Shown one piece after another: positions 23,479 through 32,483 of a DNA stretch of 64,000 bases. The stretch comes from JBBROS01 sp963752225 (GTDB lineage: Bacteria; Pseudomonadota; Alphaproteobacteria; Acetobacterales; Acetobacteraceae), in NCBI GenBank assembly GCA_963752225.1, contig CAVVXS010000010.1, positions 244,754-308,753 of the forward strand, in the 5' to 3' direction. Every line of letters begins with the position of its first letter. The first letter of the stretch is position 1. Below the pieces are notes generated by a model that was not told the origin of the DNA, did no database searches, and saw nothing but the letters and a program-made list of their open reading frames with translations. Made by a program: the position numbers and the translations under genes.

Positions 23479-24571
23479 GGCCGAGCAATCCGCGCAGCCA
23501 GCGTCCCGCAACCCGCACCAGCAGGCCGAACGCCGAAAGCGATGCGGGAGCCGGCGCGGCATGGCCGGCGAGGCGCGCGCGCAGGTTCGCGGCAAACTGC
23601 CCGGCGATCTCGTCCGCCAGCAGATCCACCACCCGGCCCTTCGCCAGCTGCGACAGCGGGCCGCGCAGGGTGTAGTCCACGTCGACCACCAGCACCGCGC
23701 CCCCACGCTCCGGCTCGACCCGGAACGGCGCCGCGGCCACGAGCCGGGTGCCGCTCAGGGCATCGGCGCCGCCGCCGGCGATCGTTCCGGCGCGTTCGGC
23801 GTCGTCGTAGCGGATCGTCGCCTCGCCGCGGAACCGCGCCCGCACCGGGCCGAGCGACACCTGCATCTCTCCCCGGACGGTGTCGCCGTCCACCGAGCCG
23901 AGTGTCGCGCCGGGGATGCACGACGCGATCGTCGCCGGGTCCCGGATCGCCTGCCAAAGGGACGCGGGCTCGATCTCGAACCGCAACCGCTGCCGCAATC
24001 CGCCTCCGCCCGCCCGCTGCGCGGGCGCGTCGGCTGGCGGCGCGTCGGCCGTGGACGCGGTCGCGAACTGCACCGCCGGAATCGCGGGCCGTGCGGCGGC
24101 GGAAAGGGCCAGGCGCTCGTCGAGCACTTGGCGGATGGCGCGGACGATGCCGTTGTAGCCGGTGCAGCGGCACAGATTGCCGGCCAGCTCCAGCCGGATC
24201 TCCTCGTCGGTCGCGTCCGGCAGCCGATGGACGATGTCGCGCGCCGTGACCAGCATTCCCGGCGTGCAATAGCCGCACTGCAACGCGTGGTGGGCGGAGA
24301 ACGCGGAACGCAGCCGGGTCGCGGCCAGGTCGTCCTCCAGCCCTTCGACGGTACGGATATCGGCCCCGTCGCAAGCGGCGGCATAGGCCAGGCACGAGCG
24401 GGCCGGCTCGCCGTCCAGCAGCACGGTGCAGGCGCCGCAAACGCCGTGCTCGCAGCCCAGATGGGTGCCGGTCAGCAGCAGCTGCTCGCGCAGGAAGTCG
24501 GCGAGGTGGACGCGCGGCGCCACCTCGGCGGTCGTGTTGCGGCCGTTCACCGTCACCGTGATCGCCGTCAT
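23471..24571 (-). CDS. Molybdenum hydroxylase [2Fe-2S] subunit fused to a CoxG domain
   Basis: 366-residue two-domain protein. Residues 1-155 form the small iron-sulfur subunit of the xanthine-oxidase family (CoxS type). The plant-type cluster ligands are C40, C45, C48 and C60; the second cluster uses C99, C102, C134 and C136 (QCGYCTPGM and LCRCTGYNG). After an Ala/Pro linker (about 155-195) comes an SRPBCC domain of the CoxG type (IEPASLWQAIRDPATIASCI, VSLGPVRARFRGEATI) ending in an amphipathic stretch SAFGLLVRVAGRWLRGLL. CoxG normally is a separate protein that tethers carbon monoxide dehydrogenase to the membrane and quinone pool. The ATG at 24571 overlaps the FAD-subunit stop (ATGA). Confidence 0.9.
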   Translation of the reverse strand: MTAITVTVNGRNTTAEVAPRVHLADFLREQLLLTGTHLGCEHGVCGACTVLLDGEPARSCLAYAAACDGADIRTVEGLEDDLAATRLRSAFSAHHALQCGYCTPGMLVTARDIVHRLPDATDEEIRLELAGNLCRCTGYNGIVRAIRQVLDERLALSAAARPAIPAVQFATASTADAPPADAPAQRAGGGGLRQRLRFEIEPASLWQAIRDPATIASCIPGATLGSVDGDTVRGEMQVSLGPVRARFRGEATIRYDDAERAGTIAGGGADALSGTRLVAAAPFRVEPERGGAVLVVDVDYTLRGPLSQLAKGRVVDLLADEIAGQFAANLRARLAGHAAPAPASLSAFGLLVRVAGRWLRGLLGRG

Positions 24572-25329
24572 GCGCCGGCGTCCGCCAGAGCCCGCGCCGC
24601 GGCCTCGAGATGGATGCGGCGTTCGGTTGCCGCGGCGAACCCGAGCGCCGCGTCGGCACCGGCCAGCGTAGCCGCTTCGTCGAGCAGCACGAGCGGCGGC
24701 CCGCCCACGGCGCCGATCACCAGCCGGCGGCGGCCGCCCGCGGCGAGCACCGCCGCCATCGCATGGGCGAACTCGCCGGGCTTGCGGCACAGCTTGCGGT
24801 AGCCCCAGCCGAAGCCGGCGGCCGGGCGCGGGATGCGCACCGCCTGCACGATCTCGCCAGGCCCGAGCGCCGTCCGGTAGGGGCCGGTCACGAAGCCGGC
24901 CAGCGCGATCGTCCGTGCCGTCGTCAGCACCGCCGCGTCCAGCGCCAGCAAGGTCGTGAGCCAATCGGCGGCCGGGTCGGCGTGGCACAACGAGCCGCCG
25001 ATCGTGCCGCGATTGCGCACCGCCCGGTAGGCGATGCCCCCGGCGATGCGGGCCAGGATGCGTCCGGGAAGGTCCGGCGTGCGCCCGTCGGCCACGGCCG
25101 CATGCGTGGTCGCCGCACCCAAGGTGAGCGCGTCGGGCCCGTCCTGTGCCCCGTGCAGCGCCTCGAGCCCGGCGAGCGGCACGACGGTGACCGGCCGGGC
25201 GGCACGCAAATTCAGCATCGGGCCGAGCGACTGGCCGCCGCCCATCGCCCGGCTGCCGTCCGCGGCCAACAGGGCGGCGGCGTGGCCGACCCCATCCGGC
25301 ACGGCAAGCTCGAACGCCGCCGCCTTCAT
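24568..25329 (-). CDS. Molybdenum hydroxylase FAD-binding subunit (CoxM type)
   Basis: 253-residue medium subunit that carries FAD and passes electrons from the iron-sulfur clusters. FAD-binding motifs are AMGGGQSLGPMLNLR near residues 28-42 and NRGTIGGSLCHADPAADW near 105-122. Slightly shorter than typical CoxM (about 285). It starts with ATG 25329 overlapping the large-subunit stop (ATGA) and ends overlapping the fused CoxS-CoxG gene. The three genes encode one complex; the gene order L-M-S differs from the M-S-L order of true CO dehydrogenase operons. Confidence 0.9.
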   Translation of the reverse strand: MKAAAFELAVPDGVGHAAALLAADGSRAMGGGQSLGPMLNLRAARPVTVVPLAGLEALHGAQDGPDALTLGAATTHAAVADGRTPDLPGRILARIAGGIAYRAVRNRGTIGGSLCHADPAADWLTTLLALDAAVLTTARTIALAGFVTGPYRTALGPGEIVQAVRIPRPAAGFGWGYRKLCRKPGEFAHAMAAVLAAGGRRRLVIGAVGGPPLVLLDEAATLAGADAALGFAAATERRIHLEAAARALADAGA

Positions 25330-27683
25330 GCCGCCTCGGCCGCCATGACCGCCGCCACAACCCGTGCCGCCGTGATCGGCAGCCGGTCCACCCGGGCGCC
25401 GAGCCCGGCCAGGGCGTCGTTGACCGCATTGGCGATCGCCGCCGGCGGGCCGATCGCGCCGCCCTCGCCGATCCCTTTTTGGCCGAACCGGGTGTAGGGC
25501 GACGGCGTCTCCATGTGGTCGATCCGCAGCACCGGCACCTCGGACGCCCCCGGGATGGCGTAGTCGGCGAGGGTCGCCGCCGATGGCTGCCCGGCGGCGT
25601 CGAATGCCATTTCCTCATACAGCGCCGTGCCGATCCCCTGCGCCACGCCGCCGATTACCTGGCCTTCCACGATCATCGGGTTCACCAGCACGCCGCCATC
25701 CTCGCACACCACGTAATCAAGGATGCGCACCTCGCCCGAGCCCGTGTTCACCGACACCGTGCAGGCATGGGCCGCATAGCTGAAGGTGCCGCTGTCCCGT
25801 TGCGGCTTGTAGCCGGCCGTGACCTCGAGCCCGCCCGGGTCGACGTCGTCCGGCAGGTCCTGCGGCCGCCGATAGAAGGTGTGGGCGACGGCGGCGATCG
25901 GCACGCTGCCGGCCGGGCCGCGCACCTCGCCGCCGGCCACGGCCACGTCGGCCGGGTCGGCTTGCAGCAGATGCGCGCCGATCCGCGCGATCCGCACGGC
26001 CAGTTCGGTGCAAGCGGCGGCCACGGCGCCGCCCGCCATCACCATGCAGCGCGAGCCCCAGGTTCCGGTCGAATACGGCGTCGCCCCGGTGTCGCCGTGC
26101 ACCACCCGCACCCGCGCCACCGGCACGCCGAGCACCGAATGCGCGACCTGCGCCAGGGTGGTTTCCAGCCCCTGCCCGTGCGACTGGATGCCGACCCGGA
26201 TCTCGAGCCCGCCATCCGGCGATAGCCGTGCCGCGGCCTGCTCGTGCCCCGGCACCATCGGGATGCCCCAGCCGGCATACACCGACGTGCCGTGCGCCGC
26301 CTGCTCGCAGAAGATCGACAGGCCGAGGCCGAGCCGCACCGGCCCCGTCGCCGCGCGCTGCCGGGCGCGGAAGGCGGGCACGTCGATCGCGGCGACCGCG
26401 CGGCGCAGGCATTCGCGGTAGTCGCCGGAGTCGAAATGCTTGGCGGTGATGTTGTCGAACGGCATCGCCTCGGCCGGCACCAGATTGCGCAGCCGGACCT
26501 CGTGCGGCTCGAGCCCGGCCGCCCGCGCCACCGCGTCCATCATCGTCTCCATGGCGTAGGCGACGCCGGCGCGCGCCACCCCTCGATACGGCAGGATCGG
26601 CGGCTTATTGGTGGCGACCGACCACGTCGAGCAACGGTAGGCGCCGAACACATACGGTCCGGGCAGGATGCTGGCGATCTGCGCCGCCTCGAGACAGGCG
26701 GAGAACGGGTAGATGGAGTAGGCGCCGGCGTCGACCGTCGCCAGCGCGTCCAGCGCCAGCAAGGTGCCGTCCGCCGCCGCGTAGGCGACCAGCTCGTAGT
26801 GGTGCTCGCGGCAATTGGCGCCGCCGGTCAGCGACTCGCGCCGGTCCTCGATCCATCGCACCGGATGGCCGAGCCGCCGGGCCAGGAAGCCGGCCACGAT
26901 CTCCTCGGGGAGAAGGATGCCCTTGTAGCCGAAGCCGCCGCCGACGTCCGGGGCGACCACCCGCACCGCGTCCTGCGGCAGTTGCAGGCACTCGGCCAAG
27001 CCGTTACGTACGATGTGCGGCATCTGCGTCGAGGTGTGCAGCACAAGCTGATCGAGCCGCCGGTCCCACTCGGCAACCACGCCGCGGCCCTCGAGCGGCA
27101 CCATGTGCTGCCGCGCGGTGCGGAGCGTCCGGCGCACCACGATCGGCGCCGTGGCGCGGGCGCCGTCGCCGCCCTCGCCGCCGCCGATATCGACATGGGT
27201 GGCGAGGAATACGTTGTCGCCCCACTGTTCGTGCAGCAGCGGCGCGTCCGCCGCGCGCCCGGCCAGCATATCGGCGACGGGTGGCAGCTCCGCATACTCG
27301 ACCTCGACCAGTTCGGCGATGTCCTCCGCCTCGGCCCGGCTGGCCGCGACGCAGACCGCGACCGGCTCGCCGACGTGGCGCACGCGCGTTGCCGCCAGGA
27401 CATCCTGCGACGACGGCTTGAACCCCGGCAGGCCGGACACCGCAGTGATCGGCAGCACGCCGTCGAGGTCGGCGGCCGTGAACACGGCACCCTCCAGCCC
27501 GGCCGGCTTGCGGATGGCGACGATGCGGGCATGCGCCAGCGGGCTGCGCACGAATGCGAGGTCGCGTGTGCCGGCCGGGCGCAAGTCCGCGACGAATTGG
27601 CCGCGCCCGCCCAGGAAGCGGTCGTCCTCCTTGCGCGGCACCGACCGGCCCACGCCCTCGCCGCTGCTGTGACCCCCGTCCAT
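25326..27683 (-). CDS. Molybdenum hydroxylase large subunit (form II CoxL-like)
   Basis: 785-residue molybdopterin subunit of the xanthine-oxidase family. The N-terminus SVPRKEDDRFLGGRGQFVADL is typical. Cofactor segments include APDVGGGFGYKG near 245 and REHHYELVAYAAADG near 293. At the active-site loop it has PYRGVAR (365-371), the form II type, and not the cysteine-bearing motif of true CO dehydrogenase, so CO is not the likely substrate. The catalytic glutamate is E740 in KGIGEGG. Substrates of form II enzymes are mostly unknown (aldehydes, N-heterocycles). Start at ATG 27683; an ATG at 27695 adds four residues. It is divergent from an amidohydrolase across 109 bases. Confidence 0.92.
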   Translation of the reverse strand: MDGGHSSGEGVGRSVPRKEDDRFLGGRGQFVADLRPAGTRDLAFVRSPLAHARIVAIRKPAGLEGAVFTAADLDGVLPITAVSGLPGFKPSSQDVLAATRVRHVGEPVAVCVAASRAEAEDIAELVEVEYAELPPVADMLAGRAADAPLLHEQWGDNVFLATHVDIGGGEGGDGARATAPIVVRRTLRTARQHMVPLEGRGVVAEWDRRLDQLVLHTSTQMPHIVRNGLAECLQLPQDAVRVVAPDVGGGFGYKGILLPEEIVAGFLARRLGHPVRWIEDRRESLTGGANCREHHYELVAYAAADGTLLALDALATVDAGAYSIYPFSACLEAAQIASILPGPYVFGAYRCSTWSVATNKPPILPYRGVARAGVAYAMETMMDAVARAAGLEPHEVRLRNLVPAEAMPFDNITAKHFDSGDYRECLRRAVAAIDVPAFRARQRAATGPVRLGLGLSIFCEQAAHGTSVYAGWGIPMVPGHEQAAARLSPDGGLEIRVGIQSHGQGLETTLAQVAHSVLGVPVARVRVVHGDTGATPYSTGTWGSRCMVMAGGAVAAACTELAVRIARIGAHLLQADPADVAVAGGEVRGPAGSVPIAAVAHTFYRRPQDLPDDVDPGGLEVTAGYKPQRDSGTFSYAAHACTVSVNTGSGEVRILDYVVCEDGGVLVNPMIVEGQVIGGVAQGIGTALYEEMAFDAAGQPSAATLADYAIPGASEVPVLRIDHMETPSPYTRFGQKGIGEGGAIGPPAAIANAVNDALAGLGARVDRLPITAARVVAAVMAAEAA

Positions 27684-27736
27684 GCCCCGCCCCATTCGTC
27701 GCGCAAGCCAGTGGTGTGGTTCGTTGCGCCGTGCGG

Positions 27737-27760
27737 AGATCATGAGCATACTGATGATCT
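27737..27760. promoter_or_regulatory. 24-bp palindrome between divergent hydroxylase and amidohydrolase genes
   Basis: AGATCAT, ten bases, ATGATCT: a perfect 7-bp dyad centred in the 109-base region between the large-subunit start (27683) and the amidohydrolase start (27793). Size and spacing fit a dimeric winged-helix repressor such as the MarR protein encoded at the operon end. The dyad is seen; the regulator is inferred. Confidence 0.55.
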
Positions 27761-27792
27761 GTTGCACAAGCCACCACGACGGGAGCAGCGCC

Positions 27793-29049
27793 ATGGACCA
27801 GCCGATCGATACCATTCTCCGGGGCGGCCGCGTGATCGACCCGGCCAGCGGTTTCGATGGCATCGCCGACGTCGCCCTGTCCGGTCCGGTGATCGCGGCG
27901 GTCGGGCCCAACCTCCCGGCCGACCCCCGCACGAACGTCGTCGACGTGACGGGCCGGGTGGTGATCCCTGGCATGATCGACACCCATGGGCACGTCTATC
28001 AGCACGTGACGGGCAAGTTCGGCCTGTCGGCCGACATGGTCGGCATCCAATCGGGCGTTACCACCGTGCTCGACCAGGGTGGCCCGAGCTGCATGACCCT
28101 GCCGGGATTCCGCAAGTTCATCGTCGAGCCGTCCGAGACCCGTGTGCTGTGTTTCTTGTCGGCCTACCTGGTCGGCGGGCTGGAGGGCCACCTCTACCCC
28201 GAGCTGTATGGGCCGGAGCAGGTCAATGTCGCGGCCACCGTGAAGGCGGCGCGCGAAAACCGGGATCTCGTGCGCGGCATCAAGGCGCATGCCGAGATCG
28301 GCGGCGCCTCGCGCTGGGGGCTCGAGGTGATCAAGCTCGGCAAGCGGATCGCCGCCGAGGCCGGGCTGCCGCTCTATATCCATCTGGGCCAGCTCTGGCC
28401 GACCAAAGACTCGGCGACCGTCGATCCGGACGAGGTCGTGCGCGCGCTGATCCCGATCATGGAGCAAGGCGACGTTCTCGCCCACCCGTTCACCCGCCAC
28501 CCCGGCGGGTTCATCTCGGCCGAAACCGGCGAGGTGCATCCAGTGGTGTGGGAAGCGCTGAGCCGGGGCGTCACGGTCGACGTTGGACATGGCAGCCATT
28601 TCAGCTTTGACATGGCCCGCCGCACCATCGCCGCGGGCATCCGCCCGACCACGCTGGGCGCCGACATGCACGGCTACAACGTGCGCATCCCGGACGCGGC
28701 GGCCGAAGTGAGCGCCAACCCGTTCTTCGGCGTCGCACCGTTCAATCTCACCAACGCGATGACCAAGCTGTTGGCGCTCGGCCTAGGCCTGCCCGAGATC
28801 GTGGCGACCGTGACCTCGAACCCGGCGGTGATGATCGGCATGGCGGACCGCATCGGCGCGCTGCGTGCCGGCATGGAGGCCGACGTGTCGGTGCTCGACG
28901 TCCTCGACGGGCGGTTCGAACTCCGCGACAACAGCGGCGAGGTGGTGGTGTCGCCGCAGATGATCATGCCGGCCTTCGCGCTGAAAGCCGGGCGGCGATT
29001 CGACGTCAGCAGCCCGCTCGTGCCGCCGGCGGTGCCGCTGGCGGCGTAA
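27793..29049 (+). CDS. Amidohydrolase/deacetylase family metallohydrolase (COG3964 type)
   Basis: 418-residue binuclear-metal amidohydrolase. The metal ligands can be placed: H65 and H67 in PGMIDTHGHVYQH, bridging lysine K164 in LVRGIKAHAEIGG, H197 in PLYIHLGQ, H231 in LAHPFTRH, and the catalytic aspartate D291 in LGADMHGY. This set matches the dihydroorotase-like COG3964 group, whose characterised members cleave acetyl esters or amides of small hydroxy or amino acids. The ATG at 27793 follows GGGAG at a good distance. It is divergent from the molybdenum hydroxylase operon and may be co-regulated with it, hydrolysing its product or substrate; that link is inference. Confidence 0.85.
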   Translation: MDQPIDTILRGGRVIDPASGFDGIADVALSGPVIAAVGPNLPADPRTNVVDVTGRVVIPGMIDTHGHVYQHVTGKFGLSADMVGIQSGVTTVLDQGGPSCMTLPGFRKFIVEPSETRVLCFLSAYLVGGLEGHLYPELYGPEQVNVAATVKAARENRDLVRGIKAHAEIGGASRWGLEVIKLGKRIAAEAGLPLYIHLGQLWPTKDSATVDPDEVVRALIPIMEQGDVLAHPFTRHPGGFISAETGEVHPVVWEALSRGVTVDVGHGSHFSFDMARRTIAAGIRPTTLGADMHGYNVRIPDAAAEVSANPFFGVAPFNLTNAMTKLLALGLGLPEIVATVTSNPAVMIGMADRIGALRAGMEADVSVLDVLDGRFELRDNSGEVVVSPQMIMPAFALKAGRRFDVSSPLVPPAVPLAA

Positions 29050-29106
29050 CGCGGCCGGCGCCTTGGTCTCGGCTCGCTCGCCGGCGAGTGCCGGTCGCCC
29101 ACGCGG

Positions 29107-30207
29107 TCAGCAGCCCGACACAGTCGCGGCGCCGATCCAGTCCACCACCGCGCCGAGCGACCCGGCTTCGGCGAACACGGCCAACTGCCGGTCGGCGCTC
29201 GTCCCGGCGGCGACGATCGTGCGCCCGTGTTCCAGCTCAGGCCCGCAGCCGAGCGCCTGAGCGTCGTCCGCGAGCTCCGCCAGCAAGGCGTCCAGATGGG
29301 TCGCGAACGGAACGGTCTCACCGCTTGCGAGATCGATGAGGCTGGCCCGGACCCCGTCCCGCTGCACCCGCCACATGTTCTCCGCGGCGATCGCGCGCGA
29401 AGCGCCGGTCACGCCGCGATGCAGCTCCGGCCGGCGCACCGCGCGCCGCACCAGGCAACGGTAGAGCGCGGCGACGGCCAGCGTGTCGTCGAGCCGGGTG
29501 CAGCTATCGGCGACCCGCAGCTCGAGCGTGGGGTAGCGGATCGACGGCCGCAGCGTCCACCACAGGAAGCTGCCGTCCGCGATGGCGCCCGATTTGACCA
29601 TCGCCGCGACGAAGCGATCGTAATCTTCGGCGTCCTGGAACAGGTCCGGCATGCCGGTGCGCGGCATCTCGCCCCAGACCGAGAGGCGGTAGGCGGCCAG
29701 CCCGCTCGCCCGGCCTTGCCAGAACGGCGACGACACCGACAAACCCAGCAGCACCGGCATGTAAGGCATCAGCCGGTTCATGAGGTCGACCCGATCCTCC
29801 GGCCGGGGTACCTCGACATGGACATGCATGCCGCAGACGACGTTGCGCCGGGCAAGCAGCTGCATCTCGTTCATCAGCTTCTCATACCGGTCCTTGTCGG
29901 TCCGGCGCTGGCGTGACCAGCGAGCGATTGGCTGAGTGCCGCAAGCGAGCAGAACCAGCCCGTGTTCCCGGGCCAGCGCGGCGATCCCGGCGCGGAACCC
30001 GCCCAGTGCCGAGCGCGCTTCGCTGAAGCTGATCGAGGGCGGGGAAGCGGTCTCGACCTGCGCTTGCAGCAATTCGCGTTCGGCACCCGGGATCCGGGCC
30101 TCTACGGCGTCATGGAACGGCTTCAAGCCCCGGCGTGGGGTGCCGCGCGTTGCGGCATCGGCAAGGAAGAACTCTTCCTCGATGCCAAACCGGTAACTCG
30201 CATCCAT
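29107..30207 (-). CDS. YbdK-type carboxylate-amine ligase (GCS2 family)
   Basis: 366-residue ATP-dependent ligase of the glutamate-cysteine ligase 2 family. The opening FGIEEEFFLADA, the ETASPP segment, VVCGMHVHVEVPRPEDRVDLMNRL and LRPSIRYPTLELRVADSC are family hallmarks. Members make gamma-glutamyl or similar amide bonds; YbdK itself has only weak glutamate-cysteine ligase activity and its physiological role is uncertain. Start at ATG 30207 (MDASYRFGIEEEF). It stands alone, convergent with the amidohydrolase gene (57-base gap), and lies downstream of the GGDEF-EAL gene on the same strand with a 109-base gap. Confidence 0.9.
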   Translation of the reverse strand: MDASYRFGIEEEFFLADAATRGTPRRGLKPFHDAVEARIPGAERELLQAQVETASPPSISFSEARSALGGFRAGIAALAREHGLVLLACGTQPIARWSRQRRTDKDRYEKLMNEMQLLARRNVVCGMHVHVEVPRPEDRVDLMNRLMPYMPVLLGLSVSSPFWQGRASGLAAYRLSVWGEMPRTGMPDLFQDAEDYDRFVAAMVKSGAIADGSFLWWTLRPSIRYPTLELRVADSCTRLDDTLAVAALYRCLVRRAVRRPELHRGVTGASRAIAAENMWRVQRDGVRASLIDLASGETVPFATHLDALLAELADDAQALGCGPELEHGRTIVAAGTSADRQLAVFAEAGSLGAVVDWIGAATVSGC

Positions 30208-30316
30208 GGTCGTCCCCGCCGGCGTCGCTGCGGCCGCCCGACCATAGGACCGAACGGCGGGTGCGACCAAGGGGCGCGGCCGTCCGCGCCGGCGACGTTG
30301 CCCGACGGACGCCGGG

Positions 30317-32482
30317 TCAGGCGGGCTGCCGCACGGCGAGTTGCTGGAGCAGCTTGGGGATGTCGGCGACCGGGCACGGGCGGCCGAACAGATAGCCCTG
30401 CACCTCCGTGCACGCCTCGCTGCGCAGCAGCTCGAACTGCTCGTTCGTCTCGACGCCTTCCGCAACCGTCGCAATCCCGAGGCTCCGGCTCAAGCCGGTG
30501 ACGGCGCGGATGATCGCCACCGACTCGCCGGTGCCGGTCAGGTTGCGAACAAACGATTGGTCGATCTTGATCTTGTCGAACGGGAAACTCTGCAAGTAGC
30601 TGAGGGACGAATAGCCGGTGCCGAAATCGTCCATCGAGATGCGCAAGTTGAGTGCGCGCAACTTGTGCAAGATGGCAAGCGTGGCTTCGCTGTCGAGCAA
30701 CAGAACCAACTCGGTGATCTCGAGTTCGAGCCGTTGTGCGGGCAAGCCGGACGCGGCCAGGGCTGTGGAGACGATGGTCACGAGGTCGGCGTTCTTGAAC
30801 TGCACCGCTGAGAGGTTGACGGCGACGTTGAGGCGACCGGGCCATTGCATAGCGTCGCGGCACGCCCGGTCGATCACCCAGGCGCCGATCTTGTGGATCA
30901 TCCCGGTTTCTTCGCAGATCGGGATGAACTCGAGCGGGGACACCAGTCCCCGGGTCGGGTGCCGCCAGCGCAACAGTGCCTCGAAGCCGCTGACCTGGCC
31001 GGAGGCGATGCCGACCAGCGGCTGGTAGAACAGCTCGAATTGGTCGAGCGACAAGGCCAACCGCAGGTCGAGTTCGAGCGCCCGCCGTGCAAGCAAGCTT
31101 TCGTTCATCGACGGGTCGAAGAAGCAGAACGTGCCGCGGCCGTCCGCCTTGGCCTGGTAGAGGGCGAGATCCGCGTTTTTCATCGCGGTTGCCGTGTCCT
31201 CCGTGGCGCCGCCGAGCACAACGATGCCGACGCTGACGCCGATGCAGACGTGCTGACCGTTGATCGCGTACGCTTCGCTTAGGCAGTCGATCACGCGCTG
31301 CGCGAGACGGCCCGCTTCTTCGGCTGCCGCAATGTCGGACTGGATGATCGCGAACTCGTCGCCCCCGAGCCGCGCGACCAGGTCGGAGTCCCTGACGCAT
31401 CCCGTCAGGCGCTCCGCGACCAGCTGCAGCAACGCGTCGCCCATGGCATGGCCGAGCGTGTCGTTGACGGCCTTGAAGTGATCGAGGTCCAAGCAGAGCA
31501 CGGCGCTGAGCCGGCCCCGTGCGGCTTGCGCAACGGCGTGACCGATCCGATTCTGAAACGACACCCGGTTCGGCAAAGTTGTCAGCGGGTCGTGGTGGGC
31601 CAGGAAGTTGACCCGGGCGACGTTGGCTTGGAAGGCGCCGAGCAACTCGACGATGATCCCCAGCTCGTCGCGCCGGGCGAGCTTCCCGATCTTGAGGGTC
31701 TGGTCGCCCCGGGCGACCTGCAGCGTCGCCTTGGCGATCTCTCGGACTGAGTCGATCGTTGCATTGGCGATGCGGCGTCCGGCAAGCGACAGCAGGATGG
31801 CCGCGAACGTCGCCGAGGCAAGGAAGGTCAGCATCGCCCGGGTCGCGATCTGCTCGGAATGGTTGGCCCGCTCGCGCGCTTCCCCGACGGCGCGGGCGGC
31901 AACCTCGCCGAACGCGGCCAGCATGCGTTCGGCGTTCCGGTCGAATGGCCGGACGAGCTCCACCGCACTCGAGAAGTCGAGATCGAGCATCGATCCAACG
32001 ACCAGGACCGTGTCACGGTACTGGGTGAGCTCCCCCAGAACGCGGTTCAACTCGGCTTGGGTGCCTTCACTTTGACTGTCCCGATACCCGGACAGCTTCC
32101 CGGACAGCGTGTTGAGCTCGTCGGCGAGGCTTTCCGTCGCTGCCTCCACGTCGAGGCCCGGAACATGCGCGGCCTGCAACGCGAGCAGGCGGTAGAGTTT
32201 GCCGTTGATGCCGCGAAGGGTGCTGGCGCTGTCCGACATGGTGGTGGCGGCAGCCAAGTCCTGCTGCACGACGGCACGGATCAGATCGGCCTGCCGGGCC
32301 AGCGACATGCTTCCATACCCGCCGAGCGCCACGATGAAGGCGGTGGCCAGGATCGGCAGCACCGTCATCTTCACCGAGAACGGCCAGTCGGACGTCCTGA
32401 TCGGCCAGGTTCGCCACCAGCCGCGGGAGCGCCAAGCGGTGCCAATCGTCGCCATCGTCGGATCTGGCGCGCTCCAGCTCAT
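30317..32482 (-). CDS. Membrane HAMP-GGDEF-EAL cyclic-di-GMP protein
   Basis: 721-residue inner-membrane protein. One span lies near residues 40-60, a helical periplasmic sensor at about 61-212, and a second span at 214-235. A HAMP linker (about 236-288) follows, then a diguanylate cyclase domain with intact GGDEF at 373-377 and a phosphodiesterase domain with EAL at 501-503. The EAL domain keeps LELEITELVLL and SMDDFGTGYSSLSYLQSFPFD, so both active sites look intact. The start codon lies one base after the TonB-receptor stop, so it is the last gene of a three-gene operon with YfiR-like and TonB-type proteins. It is the likely output of that module, comparable to YfiN (TpbB). Confidence 0.93.
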   Translation of the reverse strand: MSWSAPDPTMATIGTAWRSRGWWRTWPIRTSDWPFSVKMTVLPILATAFIVALGGYGSMSLARQADLIRAVVQQDLAAATTMSDSASTLRGINGKLYRLLALQAAHVPGLDVEAATESLADELNTLSGKLSGYRDSQSEGTQAELNRVLGELTQYRDTVLVVGSMLDLDFSSAVELVRPFDRNAERMLAAFGEVAARAVGEARERANHSEQIATRAMLTFLASATFAAILLSLAGRRIANATIDSVREIAKATLQVARGDQTLKIGKLARRDELGIIVELLGAFQANVARVNFLAHHDPLTTLPNRVSFQNRIGHAVAQAARGRLSAVLCLDLDHFKAVNDTLGHAMGDALLQLVAERLTGCVRDSDLVARLGGDEFAIIQSDIAAAEEAGRLAQRVIDCLSEAYAINGQHVCIGVSVGIVVLGGATEDTATAMKNADLALYQAKADGRGTFCFFDPSMNESLLARRALELDLRLALSLDQFELFYQPLVGIASGQVSGFEALLRWRHPTRGLVSPLEFIPICEETGMIHKIGAWVIDRACRDAMQWPGRLNVAVNLSAVQFKNADLVTIVSTALAASGLPAQRLELEITELVLLLDSEATLAILHKLRALNLRISMDDFGTGYSSLSYLQSFPFDKIKIDQSFVRNLTGTGESVAIIRAVTGLSRSLGIATVAEGVETNEQFELLRSEACTEVQGYLFGRPCPVADIPKLLQQLAVRQPA

Positions 32483-32483
32483 C

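Noticed and set aside
25326..27683. True carbon monoxide dehydrogenase large subunit
   Set aside because: The active-site loop reads PYRGVAR rather than the cysteine-containing form I motif, and gene order differs from cox operons.
30123..31400. 425-residue minus-strand frame
   Set aside because: It reads the EAL half of the 30317 gene in a wrong frame and then the start of the ligase gene.
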